59,538 bases of DNA, taken from assembly GCA_902624195.1 (NCBI GenBank), contig CACNWV010000008.1:1-59538 (forward strand), in the 5' to 3' direction. The notes below the pieces were generated by a model that saw only the letters and a list, made by a program, of their open reading frames with translations, did no database searches and was not told the DNA's origin. Source of the stretch: an uncultured Pelagibacteraceae bacterium (lineage in GTDB: Bacteria > Pseudomonadota > Alphaproteobacteria > Pelagibacterales > Pelagibacteraceae). Shown here one piece after another: positions 25,150 to 33,268 of the stretch (position 1 is the stretch's first letter; each line of letters starts with the position of its first letter). The translations under genes were made by a program, and so were the position numbers.

Positions 25150-25377
25150 TTAAAGAAATATAATTTGATAAAACCCTATTAAGAATAAAGGAATTTGTAA
25201 TCCGAAGTTTGTAAGAATAGCTTTATCTTTAGATAAAAAACCAGCAATAGTCCAACCTATAACTCCAGCACCGTGAAACATAATATTAGTTGGATAAATG
25301 TTGAGATTAGTAAGCAAAATACCAGTAAGAACTAAAAAGGTGCTAATCCATTTAAGGTATTTTTTAACGAATTCCAT
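25150..25377 (-). CDS. Small hydrophobic membrane protein of unknown function
   Basis: A 75-residue protein with an amphipathic start (MEFVKKYLKW) and two to three membrane segments (TFLVLTGILLTNLNIYP, GAGVIGWTIAGFLS, LQIPLFLIGFYQIIFL). I recognise no family. It follows gcrA on the same strand after 10 bases and so may share its transcript. The 160-odd bases downstream of it, up to the PiT-like gene, are AT-rich and show no gene or convincing terminator. Confidence 0.6.
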   Translation of the reverse strand: MEFVKKYLKWISTFLVLTGILLTNLNIYPTNIMFHGAGVIGWTIAGFLSKDKAILTNFGLQIPLFLIGFYQIIFL

Positions 25378-25387
25378 TTAAATTAAA

Positions 25388-25885
25388 TTATCCAGAGGTC
25401 TTAACTTTTTTCTCAATGAAATCTGGCACATCATCGTCCTTGTCAAATAATTCATCTTTTTGGTTTTTTGGCTGAAAAGCATACAAAACGTGAAGCTTAC
25501 AATAAGGGAAGTCACCCTCTGGTTTTCTACCACAAAAATAAAACTTTTCTTCGTTTGGATGGCCTATAGGCCATTTACAAGTTGTATCGGTTAGTTCCTC
25601 AAGTGATTTAGGATTTTCAGGCTCAAAGTTTTTATCTAATAATATTGACTGAAACTTTGCTTTTCTAGAAGTTGGCGCTGGGCCTTTTCTGACTTGCTTA
25701 TTGTCACTAGTTTTGGTGGAATTAGATTGTTTTGAAGGCGCTCTTGCTTCTAAATTTAATCTATGTGCCTTGCCGATTACCGCATTTCTTGTAGTATCAC
25801 CTAAAGCACTCGCAATTTGACTTGCTGTGTGGCCCTTGGACCATAGTTCTTTTAATTTTGCTACTTTTTCTTCTGTCCAACTCAT
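25388..25885 (-). CDS. gcrA: GcrA family cell cycle regulator
   Basis: Alphaproteobacterial sigma-70 cofactor that reads GANTC methylation in Caulobacter and drives cell-cycle promoters. The N-terminal helix-turn-helix-like block is MSWTEEKVAKLKELWSKGHT followed by TRNAVIGKAHRLNL. The linker is basic and rich in Ser and Lys. The C-terminal Cys/His block (CKWPIGHPNEEKFYFCGRKP ... PYCKLH) is the sigma-binding domain. Length 165 is typical. Its presence is a strong marker of Alphaproteobacteria. A small membrane protein gene follows after 10 bases. Confidence 0.93.
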   Translation of the reverse strand: MSWTEEKVAKLKELWSKGHTASQIASALGDTTRNAVIGKAHRLNLEARAPSKQSNSTKTSDNKQVRKGPAPTSRKAKFQSILLDKNFEPENPKSLEELTDTTCKWPIGHPNEEKFYFCGRKPEGDFPYCKLHVLYAFQPKNQKDELFDKDDDVPDFIEKKVKTSG

Positions 25886-25983
25886 TGTATAAAATTACAA
25901 TATTTAGTATCTATAAAAAACTTAAGACAAAATATTGAGGTTTAAAACATTAAAAAGCATTTAGGCTGTGAGTAGATTAAGTT

Positions 25984-26014
25984 TTGCACAGTTTTGTTGA
26001 GAAGAGGTTATAAG
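25984..26014 (+). promoter_or_regulatory. Candidate promoter for the ABC-2 permease gene
   Basis: TTGCAC at 25984-25989 and TATAAG at 26009-26014, 19 bases apart (slightly long). The expected transcript start is at or one base before the ATG at 26022. Moderate to weak match. Confidence 0.3.
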
Positions 26015-26021
26015 ACTATCA

Positions 26022-26834
26022 ATGGTTGAAATTTCAAAAAAATATAAAATTGGCAATAGAAGATTTGGATATATTAACTGGATTGGAGCTTGGACTTTAT
26101 ATAAGAAAGAAGTTCTTAGATTTTTAATTGTTTGGATACAAACTATTATTTCTCCATTAATATCATCCCTTCTCTTCTTGATTGTTTTGTCTTTAGCTAT
26201 AGGAGCAGATAGAGGAAATATTCTGGGAGTGCCTTTTATAATTTTTTTAGCGCCTGGGTTGATTTCAATGCAAGTTATTCAACAATCTTTCTCTCACTCA
26301 TCGTCTTCTTTCATGATTGGAAAGATTCAAGGCAATATCGTTGATCTTTTGTATGCACCACTCTCTCCAGCTGAAGTCACAATATCTGTTTCACTTGCTT
26401 CAGTTACAAGAAGTGTAATAATTGCAATTGTGTCAATTATAGTCTTTAAATTGATTATAAACTTACAAATAAAAAATTATTTTTCACTTATAGTTTTTAC
26501 TTTGCTGTCATCATTTATTCTTGGAAACTTAGGTATTATAGCTGGCCTCTGGGCAGAAAAATTCGACCATATGGCAACCGTTACTAATTTTGTGATTGTG
26601 CCCCTTTCTTTCTTGTCAGGGACTTTTTATAGCATAAATAGACTGCCCGAAACTCTACAATCATTAAGTAAAGTTAATCCTTTTTTTTATATGATCGACG
26701 GTTTTAGATATAGTTTTATAGGTAAAGCAGATGGTTCTTTAAAAATAGGCATAGTGTATTTAATAATTCTAAGTTTTGTGAGCTGGTTTGTTACTTATTT
26801 ATTGTATAAAAAAGGTTATAAAATTAAATCATGA
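26022..26834 (+). CDS. ABC-2 type transporter permease
   Basis: A 270-residue inner-membrane protein with about six helices. The N-terminal cytoplasmic YKKEVLRFL amphipathic element and the segment VPLSFLSGTFYSINRLPETL near the C-terminus are typical of the YadH/NodJ-like exporter permeases. No ATPase gene is adjacent, so the partner must be encoded elsewhere. argD follows with a 4-base overlap, so it sits at the head of an arginine-gene operon without an obvious functional link. Substrate unknown. Confidence 0.85.
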   Translation: MVEISKKYKIGNRRFGYINWIGAWTLYKKEVLRFLIVWIQTIISPLISSLLFLIVLSLAIGADRGNILGVPFIIFLAPGLISMQVIQQSFSHSSSSFMIGKIQGNIVDLLYAPLSPAEVTISVSLASVTRSVIIAIVSIIVFKLIINLQIKNYFSLIVFTLLSSFILGNLGIIAGLWAEKFDHMATVTNFVIVPLSFLSGTFYSINRLPETLQSLSKVNPFFYMIDGFRYSFIGKADGSLKIGIVYLIILSFVSWFVTYLLYKKGYKIKS

Positions 26835-27997
26835 GTAAAATTTTAAATACCTATGCTAGAAAAAAAATTTCTTTTTCTAAGGGAAAAGGAAGTTTTTTAT
26901 ATTCAACTAGCGGTAAAAAATATCTAGATTTTGTGCAAGGAATAGCTGTAAATTGTCTAGGTCACGCTAATAATCATTTAATAAAGTCTATTAATAAACA
27001 ATCAAAAAAACTTTGGCATGTGTCAAATGTTTTTACTATTCCTGAGCAGGAAAAATTAGCAAAAAGATTAACACAAATAACTTTCGCTGATTTTGTTACA
27101 TTTCAAAATTCTGGAGCAGAGGCAACCGAGGCAGCAATAAAATTTGCTAGAAGATATTTTTACTCTAAAGGACAACCTAGAAAAAATAGAGTGTTATGTA
27201 TAAATAATAGTTTTCATGGAAGGACTATTGCAGCTATCTTCGCAAGTAATAGTAAAAAAGCTACTGAAGGTTTTTATCCAAGAGTAGATGGTTTTGATCA
27301 TTTTAATTTTGGTGATCATAAGGGTTTAGAAAAAGCTATTAGTAGCAGAACTGCAGCAATTATGGTTGAAACAATAATGGGAGAGGGCGGAATAAAAGTT
27401 ATTCCAGATATTTGCCTCAAAGGTTTAAGAAAATTATGTAATAAGAAAAAAATTTTACTAATTCTAGATGAAGTCCAATGTGGAATTGGCAGAAGCGGAA
27501 AATTTTTTGCATTTGAATATGCAAAAATTAAACCAGACATTGTCCCAATAGCCAAAGGAATTGGAGGAGGCTTTCCAATCGGTGCAGTTTTAGTAAATAA
27601 AAAAGTTGCATCTGGTATGAAACCTGGAACCCACGGGTCAACATTTGGTGGCAATCCACTGGCTATGAGCGCGGGTAATGCTGTAATGGACGTAATGACG
27701 AAGAAAGGTTTCTTAAGCAACGTCAGTAAAAATGGAAAGTTTTTTATTCAAAAACTAAAAGATATTAAAGATAAATACCCAAATATTATAAAAGAAGTTA
27801 GAGGCAAAGGTTTGCTAATAGGAGTCTGCCTTCATGTTGATCAAACGAAATTTATAAAAAAACTTTTGGATAATAAATTACTGACAGTCAGGGCTGCAGA
27901 AAACGTTGTCAGACTTTTGCCTCCTTTAAATGTAACAAAAAGCGAAATTAATTTAGGGTTAAAAATAATTGAAAAAGTTTGCAAAAATTATAAATGA
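26831..27997 (+). CDS. argD: Acetylornithine aminotransferase
   Basis: Class III PLP aminotransferase (388 residues) of arginine synthesis; the family often also serves as succinyl-diaminopimelate aminotransferase. Visible motifs are QGIAVNCLGHANNHLI, FQNSGAEATEAAIKFAR, the cofactor-contact ILDEVQCGIGRSGKFFAFE and the PLP lysine in PIAKGIGGGFPIGA, followed by HGSTFGGNPLA. It overlaps the upstream permease and the downstream argF by 4 bases each. Confidence 0.93.
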   Translation: MSKILNTYARKKISFSKGKGSFLYSTSGKKYLDFVQGIAVNCLGHANNHLIKSINKQSKKLWHVSNVFTIPEQEKLAKRLTQITFADFVTFQNSGAEATEAAIKFARRYFYSKGQPRKNRVLCINNSFHGRTIAAIFASNSKKATEGFYPRVDGFDHFNFGDHKGLEKAISSRTAAIMVETIMGEGGIKVIPDICLKGLRKLCNKKKILLILDEVQCGIGRSGKFFAFEYAKIKPDIVPIAKGIGGGFPIGAVLVNKKVASGMKPGTHGSTFGGNPLAMSAGNAVMDVMTKKGFLSNVSKNGKFFIQKLKDIKDKYPNIIKEVRGKGLLIGVCLHVDQTKFIKKLLDNKLLTVRAAENVVRLLPPLNVTKSEINLGLKIIEKVCKNYK

Positions 27998-28920
27998 AAA
28001 ATTTTATTAATATATCCGATCATTCTTCTGTTGAGCTAAAGGCTATTATTGAAGAAGCGAAAAAGAGAAAACAAAGTAGAATTGATTTAAATAAATCTGC
28101 TCCAGATAATGATAAACCATTTTTTGGAAAATCGATGGCTATGATTTTTGAAAAACCATCAACAAGAACAAGAATGTCTTTTGATATAGCAGTTAAGCAG
28201 TTAGGTGGGTCTTCGATTATTTTAAATCCGGATGGAATTCATTATGGTAAAGGTGATGAAACACTTCAAGATACAGCTAGAGTATTGAGCGAATATGTTG
28301 ACATTGTAATGTTGAGGACGTCAACACACAAGAATTTAGATGAATTTTCAAGGCACTTAAAGATTCCAATTATAAATGGTCTTTCAGATTTAAGCCATCC
28401 TTGTCAAATAATGTCTGATATTCTCACATTTGAGGAAAGTAATGGTGCCATCAAAAATAAGATAATTTCTTGGATTGGTGATGGCAATAACAATATGTCA
28501 AACTCATTGATTGAAGCAGCAGGCAGATTTGATTTTAATCTTAGAATTGGTTGTCCTAAAAAATACTCTCCAAGTAAACATATCTTAAGCTGGGCTAAAA
28601 AAAATAAGGTCAAACTCGAAATTACTTCTAAACCTTTGGAGGCTGTAGAAAATTCAGATTGTATAATGACTGATAAGTGGATATCAATGAATGATAAAGT
28701 AAATACCAAAATTAAAAAGAAAATTTTAAAGCCTTATCAAGTTAATAAAAAATTGTTGAATAGAGCTAATAAAGATGCAATTTTTATGCACTGCCTTCCA
28801 GTCGGTAGAGGTGAAGAAGTAACAGACGAAGTCATAGATGGAAGACAGTCGGTTGTATGGAGACAAGCTTTAAATAGAGTTCACGCTCAAAAGAGCATTA
28901 TTAAATGGTGTCTTGATTAA
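27994..28920 (+). CDS. argF: Ornithine carbamoyltransferase
   Basis: Makes citrulline from ornithine and carbamoyl phosphate. The carbamoyl-phosphate loop is KPSTRTRMSFD, the HPCQ motif is in LSHPCQIMSD, and the ornithine loop region is MHCLPVGRGEEVTDEV (HCLPAHRG is usual). Length 308 is standard. It is translationally coupled to argD by a 4-base overlap. Its TAA stop overlaps the stop of the convergent cytochrome gene in a TTAA palindrome. Confidence 0.93.
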   Translation: MKNFINISDHSSVELKAIIEEAKKRKQSRIDLNKSAPDNDKPFFGKSMAMIFEKPSTRTRMSFDIAVKQLGGSSIILNPDGIHYGKGDETLQDTARVLSEYVDIVMLRTSTHKNLDEFSRHLKIPIINGLSDLSHPCQIMSDILTFEESNGAIKNKIISWIGDGNNNMSNSLIEAAGRFDFNLRIGCPKKYSPSKHILSWAKKNKVKLEITSKPLEAVENSDCIMTDKWISMNDKVNTKIKKKILKPYQVNKKLLNRANKDAIFMHCLPVGRGEEVTDEVIDGRQSVVWRQALNRVHAQKSIIKWCLD

Positions 28921-29489
28921 GGTAGAGGTTTTGGATTGTCGCCTTTTGAGTTCATGTATAAAATTACTGAGGCTCTATCTTTTTCTTTTCTAAGACCAGC
29001 AAAAGCCATTTTGGTTCCTTTAATGTACGCTTGTGGTTTAATTAAATAACTATTCATTTCCTCAAAAGTCCATTTTTTACCGTAGGCAACCATAGATTTT
29101 GAATACTTATAATCACTTACTGAACCAGCAGTTCTACCAATAACACTCCATAAATTAGGGCCAATCATATTTTTTCCGCCAGCTGCTATTTGATGGCAAG
29201 CGCTACATTTTTTAAAAACTTTTTCTCCGTGCGATAGATCTCCTTTTGCTAAAAGGACCTTAATGTCAACTTTTTCTACAATTACTTCCTCAGATTTTTT
29301 AGTGACCCCCTCATTAGAAGCAGCGTCTAACCCTTCTATTTTATAAGCTGAAACTTTGGGTTTTTCTACATGAAATAAAATATCGGCAAATTTACCAATA
29401 CCAATCACAATAAGTGCAGTTAAAAGGACTGCCGCTATAATTTTATTTATTTCAAAACTATCCATAATTTTGGTAGATATCTTAGACAT
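28917..29489 (-). CDS. Membrane-anchored c-type cytochrome
   Basis: Class I cytochrome c with one N-terminal membrane anchor (IIAAVLLTALIVIGIGKFA), an acidic linker, then the haem site KKCSACHQ and the distal Met in GTKMAFAGL. The layout matches the CycM/cytochrome c552 type that carries electrons from the bc1 complex to the terminal oxidase. The start at 29489 (190 residues) is chosen; an ATG at 29465 is also possible. Upstream in-frame codons overlap the divergent kdsB and show no family similarity. Confidence 0.85.
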   Translation of the reverse strand: MSKISTKIMDSFEINKIIAAVLLTALIVIGIGKFADILFHVEKPKVSAYKIEGLDAASNEGVTKKSEEVIVEKVDIKVLLAKGDLSHGEKVFKKCSACHQIAAGGKNMIGPNLWSVIGRTAGSVSDYKYSKSMVAYGKKWTFEEMNSYLIKPQAYIKGTKMAFAGLRKEKDRASVILYMNSKGDNPKPLP

Positions 29490-29535
29490 ATAACATGAGT
29501 TTTTAAAAAAAAACTTAAAATTACGAATTTTTTTT

Positions 29536-29550
29536 GCGTCTTTGAGACGC
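29536..29550. repeat. Short perfect palindrome between cytochrome c gene and kdsB
   Basis: GCGTCT, loop TTG, AGACGC. It lies in the 67-base gap between two divergent genes. No T-run follows on either strand in terminator orientation, so it is an operator-like or leader hairpin rather than a terminator. Confidence 0.5.
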
Positions 29551-29556
29551 ATAATT

Positions 29557-30288
29557 ATGAATAAAACTGCAATAATAATACCATCTCGATTAGACGCGAA
29601 ACGATTGCCTGATAAACCTCTTAAACTTATAAACAACAAAGAGATGATTATGCATGTTTATGAGGCAGCAAAAAAGTCCAATGGAGGTGAAGTTTATGTA
29701 GCAACTCCAGATCAGAAAATAGCAGATGTAATAAAAAAAAATGGGGGAAATGCAATACTTACTTCAAACCATCATGAAACTGGAACAGATAGAGTATTTG
29801 AGGTATTCAAAGATACTTTGAATGAGGTCCCAAATATTATTGTCAATGTTCAAGGTGATATGCCCAATATAAAACCTGAAGATATTAAAAATTTAATTGA
29901 TTATATTGGTCTTGGTAAAAGTGAGATAGCCACATTAGCTAGCAACTTAACCTCAAAGACTGAAATTGAGGATCAAAATGTAGTAAAAGTTTTGGTAAAA
30001 GAAAATTTAAAACCTAAAATGTTTGTACGTGCTTTAGATTTTACTAGAGCAAATCCAAAAAAAGACCTTAAAGTCTATCATCATGTAGGTATTTATGCCT
30101 TTACTAATAAAGCTTTATTAAGGTATGTAAGCTTGAAAAGATCAAAACTTGAGATAGAAAGAAAACTAGAACAATTAAGAGCAATGGAGAATGGAATGAC
30201 AATACACGTTGGTTACATTAATACTTCACCTCTAAGTGTAGACACTGAAAATGATTTGAGTGAAATTAAAAAACTTATGGAAAAATGA
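29557..30288 (+). CDS. kdsB: 3-deoxy-manno-octulosonate cytidylyltransferase
   Basis: Activates Kdo as CMP-Kdo for lipid A glycosylation. Motifs are IIPSRLDAKRLPDKPL, HHETGTDRVFEV, NVQGDMP (NVQGDEP is usual) and HHVGIYAF. The ATG at 29557 gives 243 residues, the normal family length; a TTG 15 bases upstream lies within the intergenic palindrome and is not favoured. pheA starts in the 4-base overlap at its stop. Its product feeds WaaA, encoded near 54 kb. Confidence 0.93.
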   Translation: MNKTAIIIPSRLDAKRLPDKPLKLINNKEMIMHVYEAAKKSNGGEVYVATPDQKIADVIKKNGGNAILTSNHHETGTDRVFEVFKDTLNEVPNIIVNVQGDMPNIKPEDIKNLIDYIGLGKSEIATLASNLTSKTEIEDQNVVKVLVKENLKPKMFVRALDFTRANPKKDLKVYHHVGIYAFTNKALLRYVSLKRSKLEIERKLEQLRAMENGMTIHVGYINTSPLSVDTENDLSEIKKLMEK

Positions 30289-31127
30289 CAAAGATGAAGA
30301 TTGCTATACAAGGTGAACTTGGTGCTTATTCACATATTGCCGCTGTTAGTTTATATAAAGACTGTGAAATAAGAACCTGCACAACTTTTGAGGAAACTTT
30401 TAAACAAGCTTATAAAGATTCTAATTGTAAAATAGTTATACCAATTGAAAATTCATTAGCTGGAAGAGTTGCAGATATTCATTATTTGTTGCCAAAGTAT
30501 AAATTACAAATTCACGGTGAACATTTCCAAACAGTCGAGCATAATTTACTAAGCAAAAGAGACGCAAACATTGATGATATCAAATTCGTCAGAAGTCATG
30601 CGCAGGCCATTGGTCAATGTCAAAACTTAATTATTAAAAAAAATTTTAAACCAATCATTTCTGCAGATACGGCCGGCTCTGCAAAGGATCTTGCGGAGGG
30701 TAGCGATAAATCAATAGCTGCTATCGCATCCGAGCTGTCTGCAAAAATTTATAATTTAAAGATTTTAAAGAAAAATATCGAGGATGAGCAAGGAAACGTA
30801 ACTCGTTTTTTAATTATGGGAAAAAATATAGAGCAACCAGAGTATAAAAGTAGTAAAAAATTTATTACAAGTTGTATATTTAGAGTAAAAAGCGAGCCTT
30901 CTGCACTGTACAAATGTTTAGGTGGCTTCGCGACTAATCAGGTAAATTTAACAAAGCTGGAGAGCTTTTCAGTTAAGAATACTTTTGACCAAGCAAATTT
31001 TTATCTCGATCTTGAGGGCCACATAGAACAACCAGGAGTAAAAAAAGCACTTGAGGAACTTGGTTTCCACACCGAAACTTTAGATATTTTGGGAGTTTAT
31101 GAAGCTTCTATATTCAGGCAAAAATAG
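30285..31127 (+). CDS. pheA: Prephenate dehydratase
   Basis: Converts prephenate to phenylpyruvate. There is no chorismate mutase domain; the 280 residues hold the dehydratase domain (IAIQGELGAYSHIAA, PIENSLAGRV, GNVTRFLIMG with the catalytic TRF) and a C-terminal ACT domain (TKLESFSV, YLDLEGH) for feedback by phenylalanine. The kdsB-pheA order is common in alphaproteobacteria. The SRP RNA and its promoter follow 58 bases downstream. Confidence 0.93.
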   Translation: MTKMKIAIQGELGAYSHIAAVSLYKDCEIRTCTTFEETFKQAYKDSNCKIVIPIENSLAGRVADIHYLLPKYKLQIHGEHFQTVEHNLLSKRDANIDDIKFVRSHAQAIGQCQNLIIKKNFKPIISADTAGSAKDLAEGSDKSIAAIASELSAKIYNLKILKKNIEDEQGNVTRFLIMGKNIEQPEYKSSKKFITSCIFRVKSEPSALYKCLGGFATNQVNLTKLESFSVKNTFDQANFYLDLEGHIEQPGVKKALEELGFHTETLDILGVYEASIFRQK

Positions 31128-31149
31128 TCCACAAAATCTGATTCTACCC

Positions 31150-31179
31150 TTGTAGTATTTAAATCGAACTTGATATACT
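31150..31179 (+). promoter_or_regulatory. Candidate promoter of the SRP RNA
   Basis: TTGTAG at 31150-31155 and TATACT at 31174-31179 with an 18-base spacer. The predicted start, about seven bases later, coincides with the 5' G of the SRP RNA near 31186. Confidence 0.6.
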
Positions 31180-31185
31180 GATAAT

Positions 31186-31277
31186 GAGGTTGGCATCAGG
31201 TGGATGTTTCATAAACCCGGTCAGATCTGAAAAGAAGCAGCCGTAGTGAAAATTATTCAGGTTGTTGCCTGCCTCTT
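31186..31277 (+). ncRNA. ffs: Signal recognition particle RNA, small bacterial (4.5S) type
   Basis: The apical domain that binds Ffh is plain: GGTCAGATCTGAAAAGAAGC (31220-31239), with the GGTCAG-loop-GCAGCC pattern of helix 8 (GGTCAGGTCCGGAAGGAAGCAGCC in E. coli). The ends pair, GAGG at 31186-31189 with CCTC at 31272-31275, giving a hairpin RNA of about 90 bases. It lies immediately upstream of dnaX, a known alphaproteobacterial arrangement; the dnaX ATG is only about 6-8 bases past the RNA end. End positions are accurate to a few bases. Confidence 0.9.
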
Positions 31278-31282
31278 TTAAA

Positions 31283-32947
31283 ATGACAAATAAAATTTTA
31301 GCACTTAAATATAGACCTCAGGAGTTTAAAGATTTAATCGGACAGGAAGTTATTTCGGAGACAATCACGAATGCTATTGCTCTTGGAAAAACTCCCAATG
31401 CTTATCTTTTAACTGGGATCAGGGGAGTCGGTAAAACAACAACAGCAAGACTTATAGCAAAAGCGCTTAATTGCGAAAAAAATCTTGACTCTAAAATTAA
31501 ATGTTCAGATAAAATATTTTGCTCTACTTGCAAAGAGATAATTAATTCTAATCACATAGACATTTTAGAGATGGATGCGGCATCTAAAACAGGCATAGAT
31601 GACATTAGGGAGCTAATTGAAAATTCGAAATATAGTCCGACAAGCGCAAAGTTTAAAATCTTTATAATTGACGAAGTACATATGCTTTCTAAGCAAGCAT
31701 TTAATGGTTTACTTAAAACTTTAGAAGAGCCTCCACCAAGTTTGAAATTTATATTAGCTACAACAGAGGTACGAAAAATTCCAGTAACAATTTTATCTAG
31801 ATGCCAGAGATTTGACCTAAAAAGAGTGAGTATAGAGAAACTTATTACTCACTTAAAAAATATTTCAGTAAAAGAGAAGGGTAATATTACTGATGAAGCC
31901 ATCAAATTAATTGCAAGATCTTCAGAGGGCTCAGTGCGAGACTCAATTTCATTGTTGGATAGGGCATTAATTTCACAAAATACTAGCTTAGATAAACCTA
32001 TAGATGAACAAAATGTGAGAGAAATGCTAGGGTTAGTCGACAAGAGTAAGATTATTTTTTTACTAAAAGAAATCTTTAATGGTGATGAAAAAGCAGCTTT
32101 AAATATTTTAAAAAAATTAATTGAAGATGGCTTAGATGCAAAAAATTTCCTAAATGATATTTTAGAAGTTCTATATCTTTTTAGCAGAAGGATAAATCTT
32201 GGACCAATTAAAAAAGATATGTCAATTTCTGAGTCTGATGCCGAACTAATCGAGAAATATTCCTCGAATATTGATATGCAAGATTTAGGATTATTTTGGC
32301 AATTAACAATTAAGACAATGGATGATCTTACGATAACTGGAAACGAAAATATTACTCTAGAGATGTATGTAATGCAGTTAGTTCATTTAAAAAATTTAGA
32401 TAACAAGCAGGAGATTTCTAATGAACCTGAGACAAGAGAGACTGCTGAAAAAAAATTACCAGACAATATATCAGACGAAAAAACAAAAGACTCAATTTTG
32501 TCAAATCAAATAAAAGATCAACTGAAAAGCACTAATCAAATTAAAACAGAACCTATAAAAAACTTTACTACTGATAATAAAAAAATTGAAATCAATACAT
32601 TCAAAGAATTGATAGATAAATCTGCAACTGAGAAAGAAATAGAACTTAAGTATGATTTAGAAAGAAATGTAAAACTTGTAAGTTTTAACAAAGGCAAAAT
32701 TGATATTAGTTTTAACGAAAAATTAAACAAAGATTTTATTAAAAATTTAACTGAAAAGCTTTTCTTGTGGACTGGAGAAAGATGGATTATCTCCTTAAGT
32801 AAAAATAATGCAGCCATGAGCATCTATGAAAAAGACTTGGAAAATAAAAAAAAACAAGTTGCAATTTTTGAAAAAAGTAGGCTTGCTAAAGAAATTGAGG
32901 CTGCTTTTCCAGATGCAAAGTTAATTAATTTAACTGAAGAGGATTAA
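31283..32947 (+). CDS. dnaX: DNA polymerase III subunit tau/gamma
   Basis: Clamp-loader motor of the replicase. The N-terminal LALKYRPQEFKDLIGQ, Walker A GIRGVGKTTTAR (residues 45-56), a four-Cys zinc site (CSDKIFCSTC region), DEVHMLS and SRCQRF with the arginine finger are present. The C-terminal part after about residue 380 is low-complexity and charged, as in tau. The ATG at 31283 is used; an in-frame TTG at 31262 lies inside the SRP RNA. An A8 run at 32448-32455 sits where a shorter gamma form could arise. ybaB follows directly. Confidence 0.93.
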   Translation: MTNKILALKYRPQEFKDLIGQEVISETITNAIALGKTPNAYLLTGIRGVGKTTTARLIAKALNCEKNLDSKIKCSDKIFCSTCKEIINSNHIDILEMDAASKTGIDDIRELIENSKYSPTSAKFKIFIIDEVHMLSKQAFNGLLKTLEEPPPSLKFILATTEVRKIPVTILSRCQRFDLKRVSIEKLITHLKNISVKEKGNITDEAIKLIARSSEGSVRDSISLLDRALISQNTSLDKPIDEQNVREMLGLVDKSKIIFLLKEIFNGDEKAALNILKKLIEDGLDAKNFLNDILEVLYLFSRRINLGPIKKDMSISESDAELIEKYSSNIDMQDLGLFWQLTIKTMDDLTITGNENITLEMYVMQLVHLKNLDNKQEISNEPETRETAEKKLPDNISDEKTKDSILSNQIKDQLKSTNQIKTEPIKNFTTDNKKIEINTFKELIDKSATEKEIELKYDLERNVKLVSFNKGKIDISFNEKLNKDFIKNLTEKLFLWTGERWIISLSKNNAAMSIYEKDLENKKKQVAIFEKSRLAKEIEAAFPDAKLINLTEED

Positions 32948-33268
32948 ATGAAAAATTTTTCAGATATGCTTTCAAAAGCAAAAGCAATGCAAGAAAAAAT
33001 GAGAGAAGCTCAAGACCAGTTAAAAAAGATTGAAGTTGAGGGAGTGTCTGGTGGAAATTCTGTCAAGGTGGTTTTAGCTGGGGACTATGAACTTAAATCA
33101 ATTCATATAAGTGACTCTGCAAAGAAAGAAAGTCAAGATATTATAAATGACTTAATTATTGCTGCTTATAATAATGCTAAAGAAAATTTAAAAAAAAAAT
33201 CAGCTGAGGAACTATCAAAAATTACAGGCGGTTTAAATTTACCATTAGATTTTAAATTGCCCTTTTAA
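32948..33268 (+). CDS. ybaB: YbaB/EbfC family nucleoid-associated protein
   Basis: A 106-residue DNA-binding protein with two long helices (KAKAMQEKMREAQDQLKKIEV) and the central strand core VEGVSGGNSVKVVLAGDYEL typical of the family. It starts right after the dnaX stop and its stop touches the recR start. The dnaX-ybaB-recR trio is widely conserved and links it to DNA repair or chromosome organisation. Confidence 0.93.
   Translation: MKNFSDMLSKAKAMQEKMREAQDQLKKIEVEGVSGGNSVKVVLAGDYELKSIHISDSAKKESQDIINDLIIAAYNNAKENLKKKSAEELSKITGGLNLPLDFKLPF

Noticed and set aside
29490-29639. Long N-terminal extension of the cytochrome c gene
   Set aside because: It runs antisense through kdsB and precedes a natural membrane anchor start.
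31262-31282. dnaX start at an upstream TTG
   Set aside because: It lies inside the SRP RNA; the ATG at 31283 begins the conserved N-terminus.
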